Positions 41,406-49,825 of a stretch of 64,000 nt of DNA are shown piece by piece; the first letter of the stretch is position 1; each line of letters starts with the position of its first letter. The DNA comes from Metallibacterium scheffleri (GTDB taxonomy: Bacteria; Pseudomonadota; Gammaproteobacteria; Xanthomonadales; Rhodanobacteraceae). The notes beneath the pieces were generated by a model that did no database searches, was not told the DNA's origin, and saw nothing but the letters and a program-made list of their open reading frames with translations. Location of the stretch: the NCBI RefSeq assembly GCF_002077135.1, contig NZ_LDOS01000002.1, forward strand, positions 682,001 through 746,000, in the 5' to 3' direction. The translations under genes and the position numbers were made by a program.

Positions 41406-44400
41406 CCCGCATCCCCACCGTCCGCAATATCGCCGCTGGCTACGGCGAGCTGCTGCTGGTGGAACTGCCGGCCATCGCGCTGCTGGAGTCGCTGGGCTGG
41501 ACGCACACCAACCTGTTCGCAGAAACCTTCGGCGAGCACGGCAGCGAAGGCCGCGAGAGCGAGCATCAGGTCATCCTCACCCGCCGCCTGCGCGCGGCCT
41601 TGCAGCGGCTCAACCCGGGCCTGCCGGACGCAGCGTATGCGCAGGCCATCGAGCAAATCCGCGCCGAGCGCAGCACGCAACTGGCCGTCAACGCCAACCG
41701 TGAGCTGTACCGGCTGCTGAAGGACGGGGTGAAGGTGAGCCTGCCGGATGCGCACGGCGGCCAGGAGACCGTCACCCTGCGCGTGATTGACTGGTCCACA
41801 CCGGACAACAACGAGTTCTTTCTTGCTTCGCAGATGTGGGTGGCGGGCGACATGTACCGCCGCCGCTGCGATCTGCTGGGCTTCGTCAACGGCCTGCCGC
41901 TGGTGTTCATCGAGCTGAAAAAGCCCAGCGTGCCGCTGAAGAGCGCCTTCGACGACAACCTGCGCGACTACCGCGGGCAGAGCATTCCGCAACTGTTCCA
42001 CCCCAACGCCTTCATCCTGCTGAGCAACGGCAGCGACACGCGCGTGGGCACGCTGACCAGCGCCTGGGAACACTTTTTCGACTGGAAGCGGGTGGACGAC
42101 GAGGCCGAAGTGCTCGGCCCGAATGCCGGCACGGTGAGCCTGGAGCGCGCCCTGCGCGGCCTGCTGACCCCGGCGCGGCTGCTGGACTACGTGGAAAACT
42201 TCACCCTGTTCGAGGAGGCCAAGGGCGGCCTGGTGAAGAAGACCGCCAAGAATCACCAGTTCCTCGGCGTGAACAAAGCCATCGCGCGGCTGCAGGAACT
42301 GCGTGCCAGCGAGCCGGCCGAGCGCAAGCGTCTGGGCGTGTTCTGGCACACCCAGGGTTCCGGCAAGAGTCTGTCGATGGTGTTCTTCACGCAGAAGGTG
42401 CTGCGCCGCGTGCTGGGCAGTTGCACCTTCGTCGTCGTGACCGACCGCGAGGAACTGGACGCGCAGATCAGCAAGACCTTCAAGGCCACCGGCGCCACCG
42501 CGCGCGAGGACGTGCGCGCGACCAGCGGCGAGCACCTCAAGCAACTCCTGCGCGGCAGCGAGCGCTACATCTTCACCCTGATCCAGAAATTCAGGAACGA
42601 GCCGGGACAGCCCTACCTGCAACTCTCCGACCGCTCCGACGTGATCGTGATCACCGACGAGGCGCACCGCAGCCAGTACGACGTGTTCGCGCTGAACATG
42701 CGCAACGCTCTGCCCAACGCTGGTTTCATCGGCTTCACCGGCACGCCCCTGATCGCCGGCGAGGAAGAGCGCACGCGCGAGGTGTTCGGCGACTACGTGA
42801 GCGTGTACGACTTCGCGCGCTCGATCGAGGACGGCGCGACTGTGCCGCTGTACTACGAGAACCGCATCCCCGAGGTGCAGCTCACCAACGCCGACCTCAA
42901 CCGCGATCTGGAAACCCTGCTCGAAGCCGCCGAGCTGGACGAGGATCAGGAGAAGAAGCTGGAGCGCGAGTTCGGCCGTGAGTACCACATCATCACCCGC
43001 GAGGACCGACTGGAGGCGATCGCCGAGGACGTGGTGCGGCACTTTGTCGGCCGCGGCTATCGCGGCAAGGCGATGATGGTGTGCATCGACAAGGCCACCG
43101 CGGTGCGCATGTACGACAAGGTGCAGGTGCACTGGGAAGCCGAGATCGCGCGGCTGCAGGCGGCGCTGGAGCCGGCCCATGGCGATGCGCGCGAGGCACT
43201 AATCGCGCGCATTCGCTTGATGGAAACCACGGACATGGCCGTGGTCGTGTCACAGGGCCAGAACGAGGTGGAAGACCTGGCCGGAAAGGGCCTGAACATC
43301 ACCCCGCACCGTCAGCGCCTGCTGAAGGAAAAACTCGACGAGAAGTTCAAGGACGAGGCCGACCCGCTGCGCCTGGTGTTTGTGTGCGCGATGTGGATCA
43401 CCGGCTTCGACGTGCCGACCTGCTCGACGATCTATCTCGACAAGCCGATGCGTGCGCACACCCTGATGCAGACCATCGCGCGCGCCAACCGCGTGGCGCC
43501 GGGCAAGGAATCGGGGCTGATCGTCGATTACGTCGGCATCTTCCGTGCGCTGCAGAACGCGCTGGCCGTGTACGCCCAGCCCGGAGCGTCCGGACAGGCC
43601 TCGCCCATCCTCGACAAGGCCGAGCTGGTGCAGGCGCTGCGCGCGGCGCTGCAGGACGCGCAGACCTTCGCCGCCCAGCATGGCGTGAGCCTGGATGCCA
43701 TCGCCGGCGCGCAGGGCTTTGCGCGCATCGGGCTGATTGCCGATGCGGTGGAGGCGCTGCTGGTCAGCGACGCCGACAAGAAGCATTACCTGCGCCTGGC
43801 CGAACAGGTGGCGCGCCTGTTCAAGGCCATCCTGCCCGATCCGCTGGCGCACGAGCTGGCGCCGATGGCGGTGCTGGTGAGCTATCTCGCCGCCAAGATC
43901 CGCGCCGAAACCGGCCAGCCCGACATCAGCGCCGTGATGGGTGACGTGGAGGCGCTGCTCAACGATTCGATTGCCACCGAGGGCTACCACATCGCCCCGG
44001 CCAGCCAGCCCGAGGCGCTGATCAATCTGTCCGAGATCGACTTCAAGGCGCTGCAGGACAAGTTTGCGCAGGGCCACAAGCGCACCGAGGTCGAGAAGCT
44101 GCGCCGCCTGATCGAGGGTCGTCTGAACCCGATGCTGCAGATCAATCCATCGCGCGTGGACCTGGCCGAGAAGTTCCAGCAGCTGATCGACGAGTACAAT
44201 GCCGGCAGCAGGAACATCGAGGAACTGTTCGACGAGCTGGTGCAGTTCGCCCGCGACCTGAGCGCGGAAGAACAGCGCGCCGTGGCCGAGAACCTGAGCG
44301 AGGAGGAACTGGCGCTGTTCGACATCCTCACCAAGCCCGAGCCGAAGCTGAGCAACGCCGAACAGGCCGAGGTCAAGCGCGTGTGCCGCGAACTGCTGGC

Positions 44401-44614
44401 CACGCTCAAGCGCGAGAAGCTGGTGCTGGACTGGCGCGAAAAGCAGCAGGCCAAGGCGGCGGTGATGCAGGCCATTCGCCTGCAGATGCGCCAGCTGCCG
44501 CCGGCCTACACGCGCGAAGTGCAGCAGGAGAAATTCGCGCGCACCTTCGCCCACATCTACGACCACTACAGCGGCGCGGTGCGGAGTAGTTATCAGCCCA
44601 GCGCGACGCAGTAA
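41402..44614 (+). CDS. hsdR: Type I restriction system endonuclease/translocase HsdR
   Basis: A 1070-aa motor and nuclease. The N-terminal PD-(D/E)XK nuclease motif is LPLVFIELKKPS near residue 170. The helicase part has Walker A HTQGSGKSLSMVFF near residue 316, DEAH-type VIVITDEAHRSQYD near residue 415, GFTGTPLI and the late motif LMQTIARANRVAPGKE. A long helical C-terminus binds the M2S core. It translocates and cleaves unmodified DNA. The gene is intact, so the island carries an active-looking restriction barrier. Confidence 0.93.
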   Translation: MTRIPTVRNIAAGYGELLLVELPAIALLESLGWTHTNLFAETFGEHGSEGRESEHQVILTRRLRAALQRLNPGLPDAAYAQAIEQIRAERSTQLAVNANRELYRLLKDGVKVSLPDAHGGQETVTLRVIDWSTPDNNEFFLASQMWVAGDMYRRRCDLLGFVNGLPLVFIELKKPSVPLKSAFDDNLRDYRGQSIPQLFHPNAFILLSNGSDTRVGTLTSAWEHFFDWKRVDDEAEVLGPNAGTVSLERALRGLLTPARLLDYVENFTLFEEAKGGLVKKTAKNHQFLGVNKAIARLQELRASEPAERKRLGVFWHTQGSGKSLSMVFFTQKVLRRVLGSCTFVVVTDREELDAQISKTFKATGATAREDVRATSGEHLKQLLRGSERYIFTLIQKFRNEPGQPYLQLSDRSDVIVITDEAHRSQYDVFALNMRNALPNAGFIGFTGTPLIAGEEERTREVFGDYVSVYDFARSIEDGATVPLYYENRIPEVQLTNADLNRDLETLLEAAELDEDQEKKLEREFGREYHIITREDRLEAIAEDVVRHFVGRGYRGKAMMVCIDKATAVRMYDKVQVHWEAEIARLQAALEPAHGDAREALIARIRLMETTDMAVVVSQGQNEVEDLAGKGLNITPHRQRLLKEKLDEKFKDEADPLRLVFVCAMWITGFDVPTCSTIYLDKPMRAHTLMQTIARANRVAPGKESGLIVDYVGIFRALQNALAVYAQPGASGQASPILDKAELVQALRAALQDAQTFAAQHGVSLDAIAGAQGFARIGLIADAVEALLVSDADKKHYLRLAEQVARLFKAILPDPLAHELAPMAVLVSYLAAKIRAETGQPDISAVMGDVEALLNDSIATEGYHIAPASQPEALINLSEIDFKALQDKFAQGHKRTEVEKLRRLIEGRLNPMLQINPSRVDLAEKFQQLIDEYNAGSRNIEELFDELVQFARDLSAEEQRAVAENLSEEELALFDILTKPEPKLSNAEQAEVKRVCRELLATLKREKLVLDWREKQQAKAAVMQAIRLQMRQLPPAYTREVQQEKFARTFAHIYDHYSGAVRSSYQPSATQ

Positions 44615-45016
44615 GGCGATGCGTACACCTGACAATTGATCTTATCGATGCAGGACTTTTTCATTGAAGTCCGGGCACGCGGGGTCGTGGAATCGAGAGA
44701 TGAAAAATCTCAAGCCACTTGATCCGAAAACAGCAAGATAAATCGCGCCTTCGGCGCGAATGCCAACAACAAAATCCTTCACCCCACCTTGGGTCGCGCG
44801 CTCGTGCTGCGCGGGTCCGCAAGCCCTCTGCTGCCACTGCCGCTTTGAGCCGCCACGCTCGTTGGCCCCTCGCCTGCATCGGTCACGCCAGCCCTTCGCG
44901 ACGCTGCGCTCTGTCATGCCCGCTGCCTGCTCGCCCCGCTGCGCGGGATTCGGGCCGCCTCGCAATCGGGTGAGGCGGCTCCAACCGGCAGAACCCACAC
45001 AGCAGAGGACAGCATC
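44615..45016. other. 402-bp leader region before the ArdC-like gene
   Basis: No gene supported. It contains the stem-loop at 44954-44979 shared with the radC leader, and ends in GCAGAGGAC before the ATG at 45017. Confidence 0.4.
44954..44979 (+). promoter_or_regulatory. Leader stem-loop shared with the radC-like gene
   Basis: GCCGCCTC and GAGGCGGC flank a short loop, followed by TCCA. A near-identical element lies at 46430-46457. Each is 35-40 nt upstream of a start codon. Confidence 0.5.
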
Positions 45017-45967
45017 ATGCATGACCCGACGAACAGCACGAACAACCCGCGCACGGCCCAAGGCGACCGGGGCCTGTTCCGGCCCCAGACCCGGCCCGAG
45101 GCTCACCTCCCGGCAGGTGAGGGAAAGGCTGGAAACGGACAACCCGACTTCATGGCGCTGTTGCGTGAGGCGCTGACGCAGCCCGGCCGCGTGGCAGAGT
45201 GCTACCACCTGTTTCACAGCTATTCGCTGAGCAATGCGCTCTGGGTGGCGGGGCAACTATGGGCGCGTGGCGAAGCACTGGCACCAATTGCCAGTTTCAA
45301 CCGTTGGAAGGAACTGGGCCGCGTGGTCAAGAAGGGCAGCAAGGCGCTGATGATGTCTATGCCCGTGACCGTGAAGGCGAAGGCCGACGCGAAGCCGGAA
45401 GATGACGCGCAGGACGGAGGCAAGGGCAAGGCTTCCCACACGCTGTTCATTGCCCGCCGTAACTGGTTCGCGCTGCACCAGACCGAGCCGCTGGAGGGCG
45501 CCGAGCCGCACGACCTCGAGGCCAAGGCCCCGGCCGCATGGAACCCGGCGCACGCGCTGGCAGCGCTGGGCATCACGCGTGAAGCGTTCCAATCCAGCGA
45601 TGGCAACACGCAGGGCTACGCGCTGCCGGAGTCCCGCCGCGTGGCGGTGTCGCCGCTGGCTGTGGAACCGATCAAGACGCTGTGCCACGAGCTCGCGCAT
45701 TGCCTGCTGCACTCGGAGCAAGGCCGCATCGAGGATGGCCCGGAATTGACCCGCAGTCTTGCCGAGGTTGAAGCCGAGTCGGTCGCGTATCTGTGCTGTG
45801 CCGTTCTGAGCTGCGGCAATCTCGAGGCATCGCGTGGCTACATCCAGCACTGGTTGCAAGACACCAGCGCCGAGCGGGTCACCGAGAAGCACGCCCGCCG
45901 CATCATGGGTGCTGCCGACAAAATCTTGAAGGCCGGGCGCGCGGCGCCGGCCGAGGCCGAGGCCTGA
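45017..45967 (+). CDS. ArdC-like antirestriction protein
   Basis: A 316-aa protein with the two parts expected of ArdC-like proteins: an N-terminal single-stranded-DNA-binding domain (SLSNALWVAGQLWARGEALA, then NRWKELGRVVKKGSKALMM) and a C-terminal metallopeptidase-like domain with the zinc motif CHELAHCLLH near residue 222 and a downstream glutamate in LAEVEAESVAYL. Members protect incoming transfer DNA from restriction. On an island that itself carries type I restriction, it would help transfer between hosts. Confidence 0.8.
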   Translation: MHDPTNSTNNPRTAQGDRGLFRPQTRPEAHLPAGEGKAGNGQPDFMALLREALTQPGRVAECYHLFHSYSLSNALWVAGQLWARGEALAPIASFNRWKELGRVVKKGSKALMMSMPVTVKAKADAKPEDDAQDGGKGKASHTLFIARRNWFALHQTEPLEGAEPHDLEAKAPAAWNPAHALAALGITREAFQSSDGNTQGYALPESRRVAVSPLAVEPIKTLCHELAHCLLHSEQGRIEDGPELTRSLAEVEAESVAYLCCAVLSCGNLEASRGYIQHWLQDTSAERVTEKHARRIMGAADKILKAGRAAPAEAEA

Positions 45968-45969
45968 AC

Positions 45970-46179
45970 ATGGCGACGAAGACGAAGACAACAGGGCGGC
46001 CGATCATCGGCCGCCGCTACCGCATGCCGCCGCCGTATTGCATCGGCGCGGCTTACACCGTCACGGTCGATGCGTTCGATCAGCGACGCGGACTCATCGC
46101 TATGCACTGCGACCAGGGCCGCGAATTCCGTTGCACGCGATCGCAATGGCGCGGCATTCGACCGACGCCGATCGACTGA
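45970..46179 (+). CDS. Small hypothetical protein after the ArdC-like gene
   Basis: A 69-aa basic protein, 2 nt after the ArdC-like stop and probably co-transcribed. The sequence (IIGRRYRMPPPYCIGAAYTV, then IAMHCDQGREFRCTRSQWRG) suggests a small beta-rich domain with two Cys residues. Not recognised. Confidence 0.55.
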   Translation: MATKTKTTGRPIIGRRYRMPPPYCIGAAYTVTVDAFDQRRGLIAMHCDQGREFRCTRSQWRGIRPTPID

Positions 46180-46495
46180 TCAACATCGCGGCCCCGCGTC
46201 CGTTCGCGGGGCCGGTTCCGGCGCAGCCGTCCTGGCCGCCATGAATCCACATCGACAACGACGAACTTCACCAGCCCGCCATCCGCGTGGGCCGAATCGT
46301 TGCGGCCCGTCTCCGTCGGTGGCCGCTGCCCGCTGAGCCGCCCGCGCTCGTAGGCCCCGCGCCGCAGGTGCCGCGCCAGCCGTTCCGGCTGATCACGTCT
46401 CCCGCCTGCGCGCCGCTACGCGGCAAGGGGCCGCCTCACGTCCGGGTGAGGGCGGCTCCAGCGAGCAGCAAACCAACCACCAACGGAGAACAGAT
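46180..46495. other. 316-bp leader region before the radC-like gene
   Basis: No gene supported. It contains the second shared leader stem-loop (46430-46457) and GGAG shortly before the ATG at 46496. Confidence 0.4.
46430..46457 (+). promoter_or_regulatory. Leader stem-loop, second copy
   Basis: GCCGCCTCAC, TCCGGGTGAG and GGCGGCTCCA follow each other and can form a stem like that at 44954-44979. Both copies contain GGGTGAGG and end in CGGCTCCA. Confidence 0.5.
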
Positions 46496-47080
46496 ATGCG
46501 CACGGCAACGATCCGGACATCTCCCACGCGAACGGCGACGAGCCGAGTCAAAGTCGAGGGACTCACCAGCGAGCAGCAGGTTAGGAGCGAAGACGCAGCT
46601 CTATACCAACACCGCGACCCGGAAGAGATGACCGACACCCAGGCACAGCACGAGGCCGACATTCTGGGCGAGGCCGAGGCGATCTTGCATCGGCGCTGGA
46701 CACGTCAGGGCACCCTGAGCGACCCGAAGGCGGCGCGCGATTGGTTGCGCGTGCATTGCGCAAGCATGGTCGCAGAGATCTTCGGCGTGATTTTGCTGGA
46801 CAACAAACACAGGGTTCTTCAGACCCGCGAACTATTCCGAGGAACGCTGGACGGATGCAGCGTGCCTCCGCGCGAAGTGGTGCGCGCCGTCATCGCATGC
46901 AACGCCGCCGCTGTGATTCTTTATCACAACCACCCCAGCGGCATCAGCGAACCATCAGGCGCCGACGTGGCGCTGACGCAGGTGTTGAAACAGGCGCTGG
47001 ATCTGGTCGGCTGTCGCGTGCTCGACCACCTGGTCGCCGGCGAGACCATCACCAGTCTGGCCGCCCGCGGCCTCTGCTGA
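46496..47080 (+). CDS. RadC-like JAB/MPN-domain protein
   Basis: A 194-aa protein. The JAB1/MPN metal-binding motif is intact (AAVILYHNHPSGISEPSGAD: His, His and Asp ligands), preceded by FGVILLDNKHRVLQTRELFRG, the standard RadC core. It is shorter than chromosomal RadC and lacks the N-terminal helix-hairpin-helix part; the first 45 residues are unrelated and basic. Such short RadC proteins are frequent on plasmids and islands. The exact activity of the family is unsettled. Confidence 0.85.
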   Translation: MRTATIRTSPTRTATSRVKVEGLTSEQQVRSEDAALYQHRDPEEMTDTQAQHEADILGEAEAILHRRWTRQGTLSDPKAARDWLRVHCASMVAEIFGVILLDNKHRVLQTRELFRGTLDGCSVPPREVVRAVIACNAAAVILYHNHPSGISEPSGADVALTQVLKQALDLVGCRVLDHLVAGETITSLAARGLC

Positions 47081-47132
47081 TCCATGCAACCCCGGGCCGC
47101 GGCGCACGCGGCCCAACTCTCGGAGACTTTCC

Positions 47133-47489
47133 ATGTTGAACGACGACGACTTGATCTACAGCTACACCCGCAGCCAGGCTCTCGCCGATGGCGTGCTGGT
47201 GGATCTGAGCGAGCGCGCGCATTCCTGCAGCATCCGCTACTCGACCGCGTGCACAGCGAGCGTGTGGGCAGTGATCCAAGCCATTCCGGAGCCCGACCGC
47301 GACATGCGCGAGGTGGCCGAGGCCGTGCGAATTTCGGCGGTGCTCTCCGCGATGCTCGAGGCCATCCGCGCGGCGCGTGGCACCGATCGCGTGGTGTTCC
47401 GCGCGCTGGGTGCGGAACTGTGGGCGCAGTGTGGGCCGGGTGATGACGGGGAGCCCGTGATCACGATCATGCTGGAAGGCGAGGATTGA
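47133..47489 (+). CDS. Hypothetical protein of plasmid/island type
   Basis: A 118-aa protein beginning MLNDDDLIYSYTRSQALADG, an opening I associate with short proteins common near antirestriction and radC genes on plasmids. No catalytic motif is seen. A stem-loop (GGGCCGC/GCGGCCC) lies in the 52-nt gap after radC. It probably belongs to the same transcription unit. Confidence 0.6.
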   Translation: MLNDDDLIYSYTRSQALADGVLVDLSERAHSCSIRYSTACTASVWAVIQAIPEPDRDMREVAEAVRISAVLSAMLEAIRAARGTDRVVFRALGAELWAQCGPGDDGEPVITIMLEGED

Positions 47490-47763
47490 TCGCCGCGAGG
47501 GGCTCGCGCGTGCGGGTTTCTCCTTTCCGGCACTTGGAGATCGGCGCGGCCGTCCCTGGCAAGGGCGCGACGCGCATCCCTGCGCGCATCAGGATCAGAA
47601 GCAGGAATCCATTCAGCGGGCCGCTCTTGGCCCGACGCAGACGGTCAAAAAATGCACTCTGACCCAGGGTTTGCACCGGAGTGATCCATCATCTTCCGGA
47701 GCCGGAAGGCTGATCGGCAGCAGTCCTCGGTTGCGGCGCAACATTCACTGTGAGTGAACTATA

Positions 47764-47792
47764 TTGACAATGGCTTCTTTTACGACTATCTT
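47764..47792 (+). promoter_or_regulatory. Sigma-70-type promoter of the retron
   Basis: TTGACA and TATCTT with a 17-nt spacer. The expected start is near 47799, directly before a series of stem-loops that form the proposed msr part. It is among the best promoter matches in the window. Confidence 0.65.
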
Positions 47793-47798
47793 AGTCCC

Positions 47799-48110
47799 AG
47801 GCCGAGTGTTACCGCTCGGTTGAGCTGTATTTGGGAATTGGTTCCACTTCTTTTTCGATAGCAAAGAGCTAGCTAGTCGGCCCCAGTTGAGCGGGGCGCT
47901 TCACGATCCATTGGTGAAGCTATGTCGCAGCACGTGTGTCGGGTTCCTCGTACATCAGGCACCTCGGCACAACGTGCGAAGGATCACGTATGCAGCAGGC
48001 AGAGGCTTGTTGTGACGGCGTGGTCCGGAGCGTCGGAATGGTGATTGGCTTGTTGTGTCGGGTTGGCTCCTTCCGGCTCATTGCTACCGACGGCGGGTAA
48101 TGTTGCCCGA
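47799..48110 (+). ncRNA. Candidate retron msr-msd RNA
   Basis: A non-coding stretch between the promoter and the first retron gene. Three stem-loops are seen at its 5' side: 47802-47819 (7-bp stem, TTAC loop), 47880-47897 (GCCCC/GGGGC) and 47898-47920 (GCTTCAC/GTGAAGC). Several weaker helices follow, and the 10-mer GTGTCGGGTT occurs directly at 47937 and 48055. Location and promoter fit a retron RNA. I could not identify the a1/a2 arms or the branching G with confidence, so the limits are approximate. Confidence 0.5.
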
Positions 48111-48126
48111 CGAAGGAGTTATCCAC

Positions 48127-48360
48127 ATGGATAGCCATACCAAAGAAAGCAGCATCCGGTTGCTAAAGCAGCTGCGCGATGCTTATCAAGGCCAACTCGA
48201 CACTAGCGTTATCGAAGAAATCGAAGCAGTAGTTGCCGCACTAGAGCAGGACGGAACCCGCTCGAAATCTCTCTCCGCGTTATATTACGGGTATCGCGTG
48301 CTGGAACTGATCGGCTTAGTGATACGGATGGTTACGAACATCACTGATCTGATGAACTGA
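48127..48360 (+). CDS. Small retron-associated protein
   Basis: A 77-aa protein from the ATG at 48127, with AAGGAG upstream. The first two thirds are charged and helical (RLLKQLRDAYQGQLDTSVIE). The end is hydrophobic (VLELIGLVIRMVTNI) and might insert in or bind to membranes. It comes first in the order small protein, HTH protein, reverse transcriptase. It may be the toxic effector of the retron, neutralised by the RNA-RT complex, which is an inference. Confidence 0.6.
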   Translation: MDSHTKESSIRLLKQLRDAYQGQLDTSVIEEIEAVVAALEQDGTRSKSLSALYYGYRVLELIGLVIRMVTNITDLMN

Positions 48361-48411
48361 TAGAGATGACGACGACAGGCGCAGCAAGCCTTTCATGTTT
48401 TGGAGACACGT

Positions 48412-48708
48412 ATGAATATCGGTGGCGCCATCCAAATGTGCCGTACACGGCGTCAGCTTAGCCAGGCCGATTTGGCCAAGCTGGCTGGTTGTTCGGTCTC
48501 CTACCTGTCGATGCTTGAAAACTCGAAGCGAGATCCCACGCTCTCTACCGTGCAAAAAATTGCGGCCGGTCTAAGGGTGCCACTGGAGATCCTGTTCTTT
48601 TTAGGGGCAGACCGAGGAGAGCTTTCGGGTATCGACAAGGATCTTGCTGGTAGGTTGGCTATGACTGCGTTGGATTTGCTCAATGAACCCCAAGGCAGCC
48701 CAGCCTAA
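48412..48708 (+). CDS. XRE-type helix-turn-helix protein of the retron operon
   Basis: A 98-aa protein from the ATG at 48412 (GGAGA upstream). The domain is a Cro/C1-type HTH: AIQMCRTRRQLSQADLAKLA, then GCSVSYLSMLENSKRDPTLS. Its end overlaps the reverse transcriptase start by 26 nt. RT plus XRE-HTH plus a small protein corresponds, from memory, to the HTH-containing retron class (type VI of the published scheme). It could be an effector or a regulator. Confidence 0.8.
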   Translation: MNIGGAIQMCRTRRQLSQADLAKLAGCSVSYLSMLENSKRDPTLSTVQKIAAGLRVPLEILFFLGADRGELSGIDKDLAGRLAMTALDLLNEPQGSPA

Positions 48709-49645
48709 GTACACTTTCAGCCCAGTTCGATCTCTGGCGAGTCTAAGCCGATCGCTGGGAGTGTCCGTTGTTGATTTGCAGCGAATCGGTGATACAGCTG
48801 GCGGCCTATATCGGGACGGCAAGCCAATCATCAAGGCTGATGGCAGCATCCGGAGGACGTTTGATGCGCTTCCTTTGCTCAAAAGTGTCCACAGACGGAT
48901 ACAGGCACGGTTTTTCCAGAGAGTCGTGTTTCCCGATTACATTACGGGTAGTCTGAAAGGGCGTGATGCGCGAAGAAATGCGGTTTTGCATGCTGGCGCT
49001 GCCATCGTCGTAACCGAGGACATCAAAAACTTCTTCCCGAGCACGGACGCGAAGGTTGTTTACTCAATATGGGTGAGCTTTTTCCGGTTTGCGCCAGAAG
49101 TGGCGCAGCTGCTGACAATGTTGACCATAAAAGATGGTGCCCTGCCTCAGGGTGCAATCACTAGTTCGTATCTTGCGAATCTCGCGTTTTGGGATCGAGA
49201 GTGGCGGTTGTACGAGAACTTACGGGATAGAGGGATCTCGTATTCCCGTTATGTTGATGACGTGACCTGCTCGTCCAAAGAGCAGCTAAATAACGAGAAG
49301 ATTGGCAGTTGCATTGCTGAAGTTTATGGGCTTATGGCTTCGAAGGGTTTCCAAGCCAAAAGATCAAAGCACGAGATCCGACGTGGGAACGGTCCCATGT
49401 TGACCACCAAGCTCATGATCAACGCGCGTCCAGCGTTGCTGACCAGGGAGCGGCAGAACATACGCACCGCCGTGCATCAGCTCGAAGTGCTCAGTAAGAA
49501 TTCGACAGATCCAGTGCGATTGAAATCTGAGATCAATCGAGTCTCAGGGCGCGTAGGGCGACTGTCCCAGTTCCACCCGATAGAGGGAGCAGCTCTCAGG
49601 GCTAGGCTTACGACGCTTCGAGTGGGCTTGGACCTCAACCAATAG
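48683..49645 (+). CDS. Retron reverse transcriptase
   Basis: A 320-aa retron-type RT. The catalytic centre is YVDD (ISYSRYVDDVTCS) near residue 191. The first Asp is in VVTEDIKNFFPSTD, and the LPQGAITSSYLANLAFWD motif is present. The retron-specific NAxxH motif is visible as NAVLH near residue 101. The later VTG motif of the family appears as MLTTKL, a deviation. It should make a branched RNA-DNA molecule from the upstream RNA. Length and motif order indicate an intact enzyme. Confidence 0.9.
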   Translation: MNPKAAQPKYTFSPVRSLASLSRSLGVSVVDLQRIGDTAGGLYRDGKPIIKADGSIRRTFDALPLLKSVHRRIQARFFQRVVFPDYITGSLKGRDARRNAVLHAGAAIVVTEDIKNFFPSTDAKVVYSIWVSFFRFAPEVAQLLTMLTIKDGALPQGAITSSYLANLAFWDREWRLYENLRDRGISYSRYVDDVTCSSKEQLNNEKIGSCIAEVYGLMASKGFQAKRSKHEIRRGNGPMLTTKLMINARPALLTRERQNIRTAVHQLEVLSKNSTDPVRLKSEINRVSGRVGRLSQFHPIEGAALRARLTTLRVGLDLNQ

Positions 49646-49825
49646 TCTGGTCGGCAGTTGTCTCAAGTTGGATCTGCTGAATGACTGAAATGGGTCGCAG
49701 CATGCCACTCAGGCGATCAAGGCGCCAGCGCTGTGCTACTGGTTCCGCTGAAGCGGATCGGAACCGACCGGCCAGAAGCGGACGCTGTGTCATACACGCA
49801 CGGCGTTAGCCGATTCGGCCCGATG

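Noticed and set aside
41189-43180. 663-codon minus-strand frame
   Set aside because: Antisense to hsdR. Its Gln/His/Val-rich composition mirrors the helicase codons.
47490-47763. Possible gene between the 118-aa protein and the retron
   Set aside because: Frames on both strands are short and lack ribosome-binding sites or recognisable sequence; treated as intergenic.
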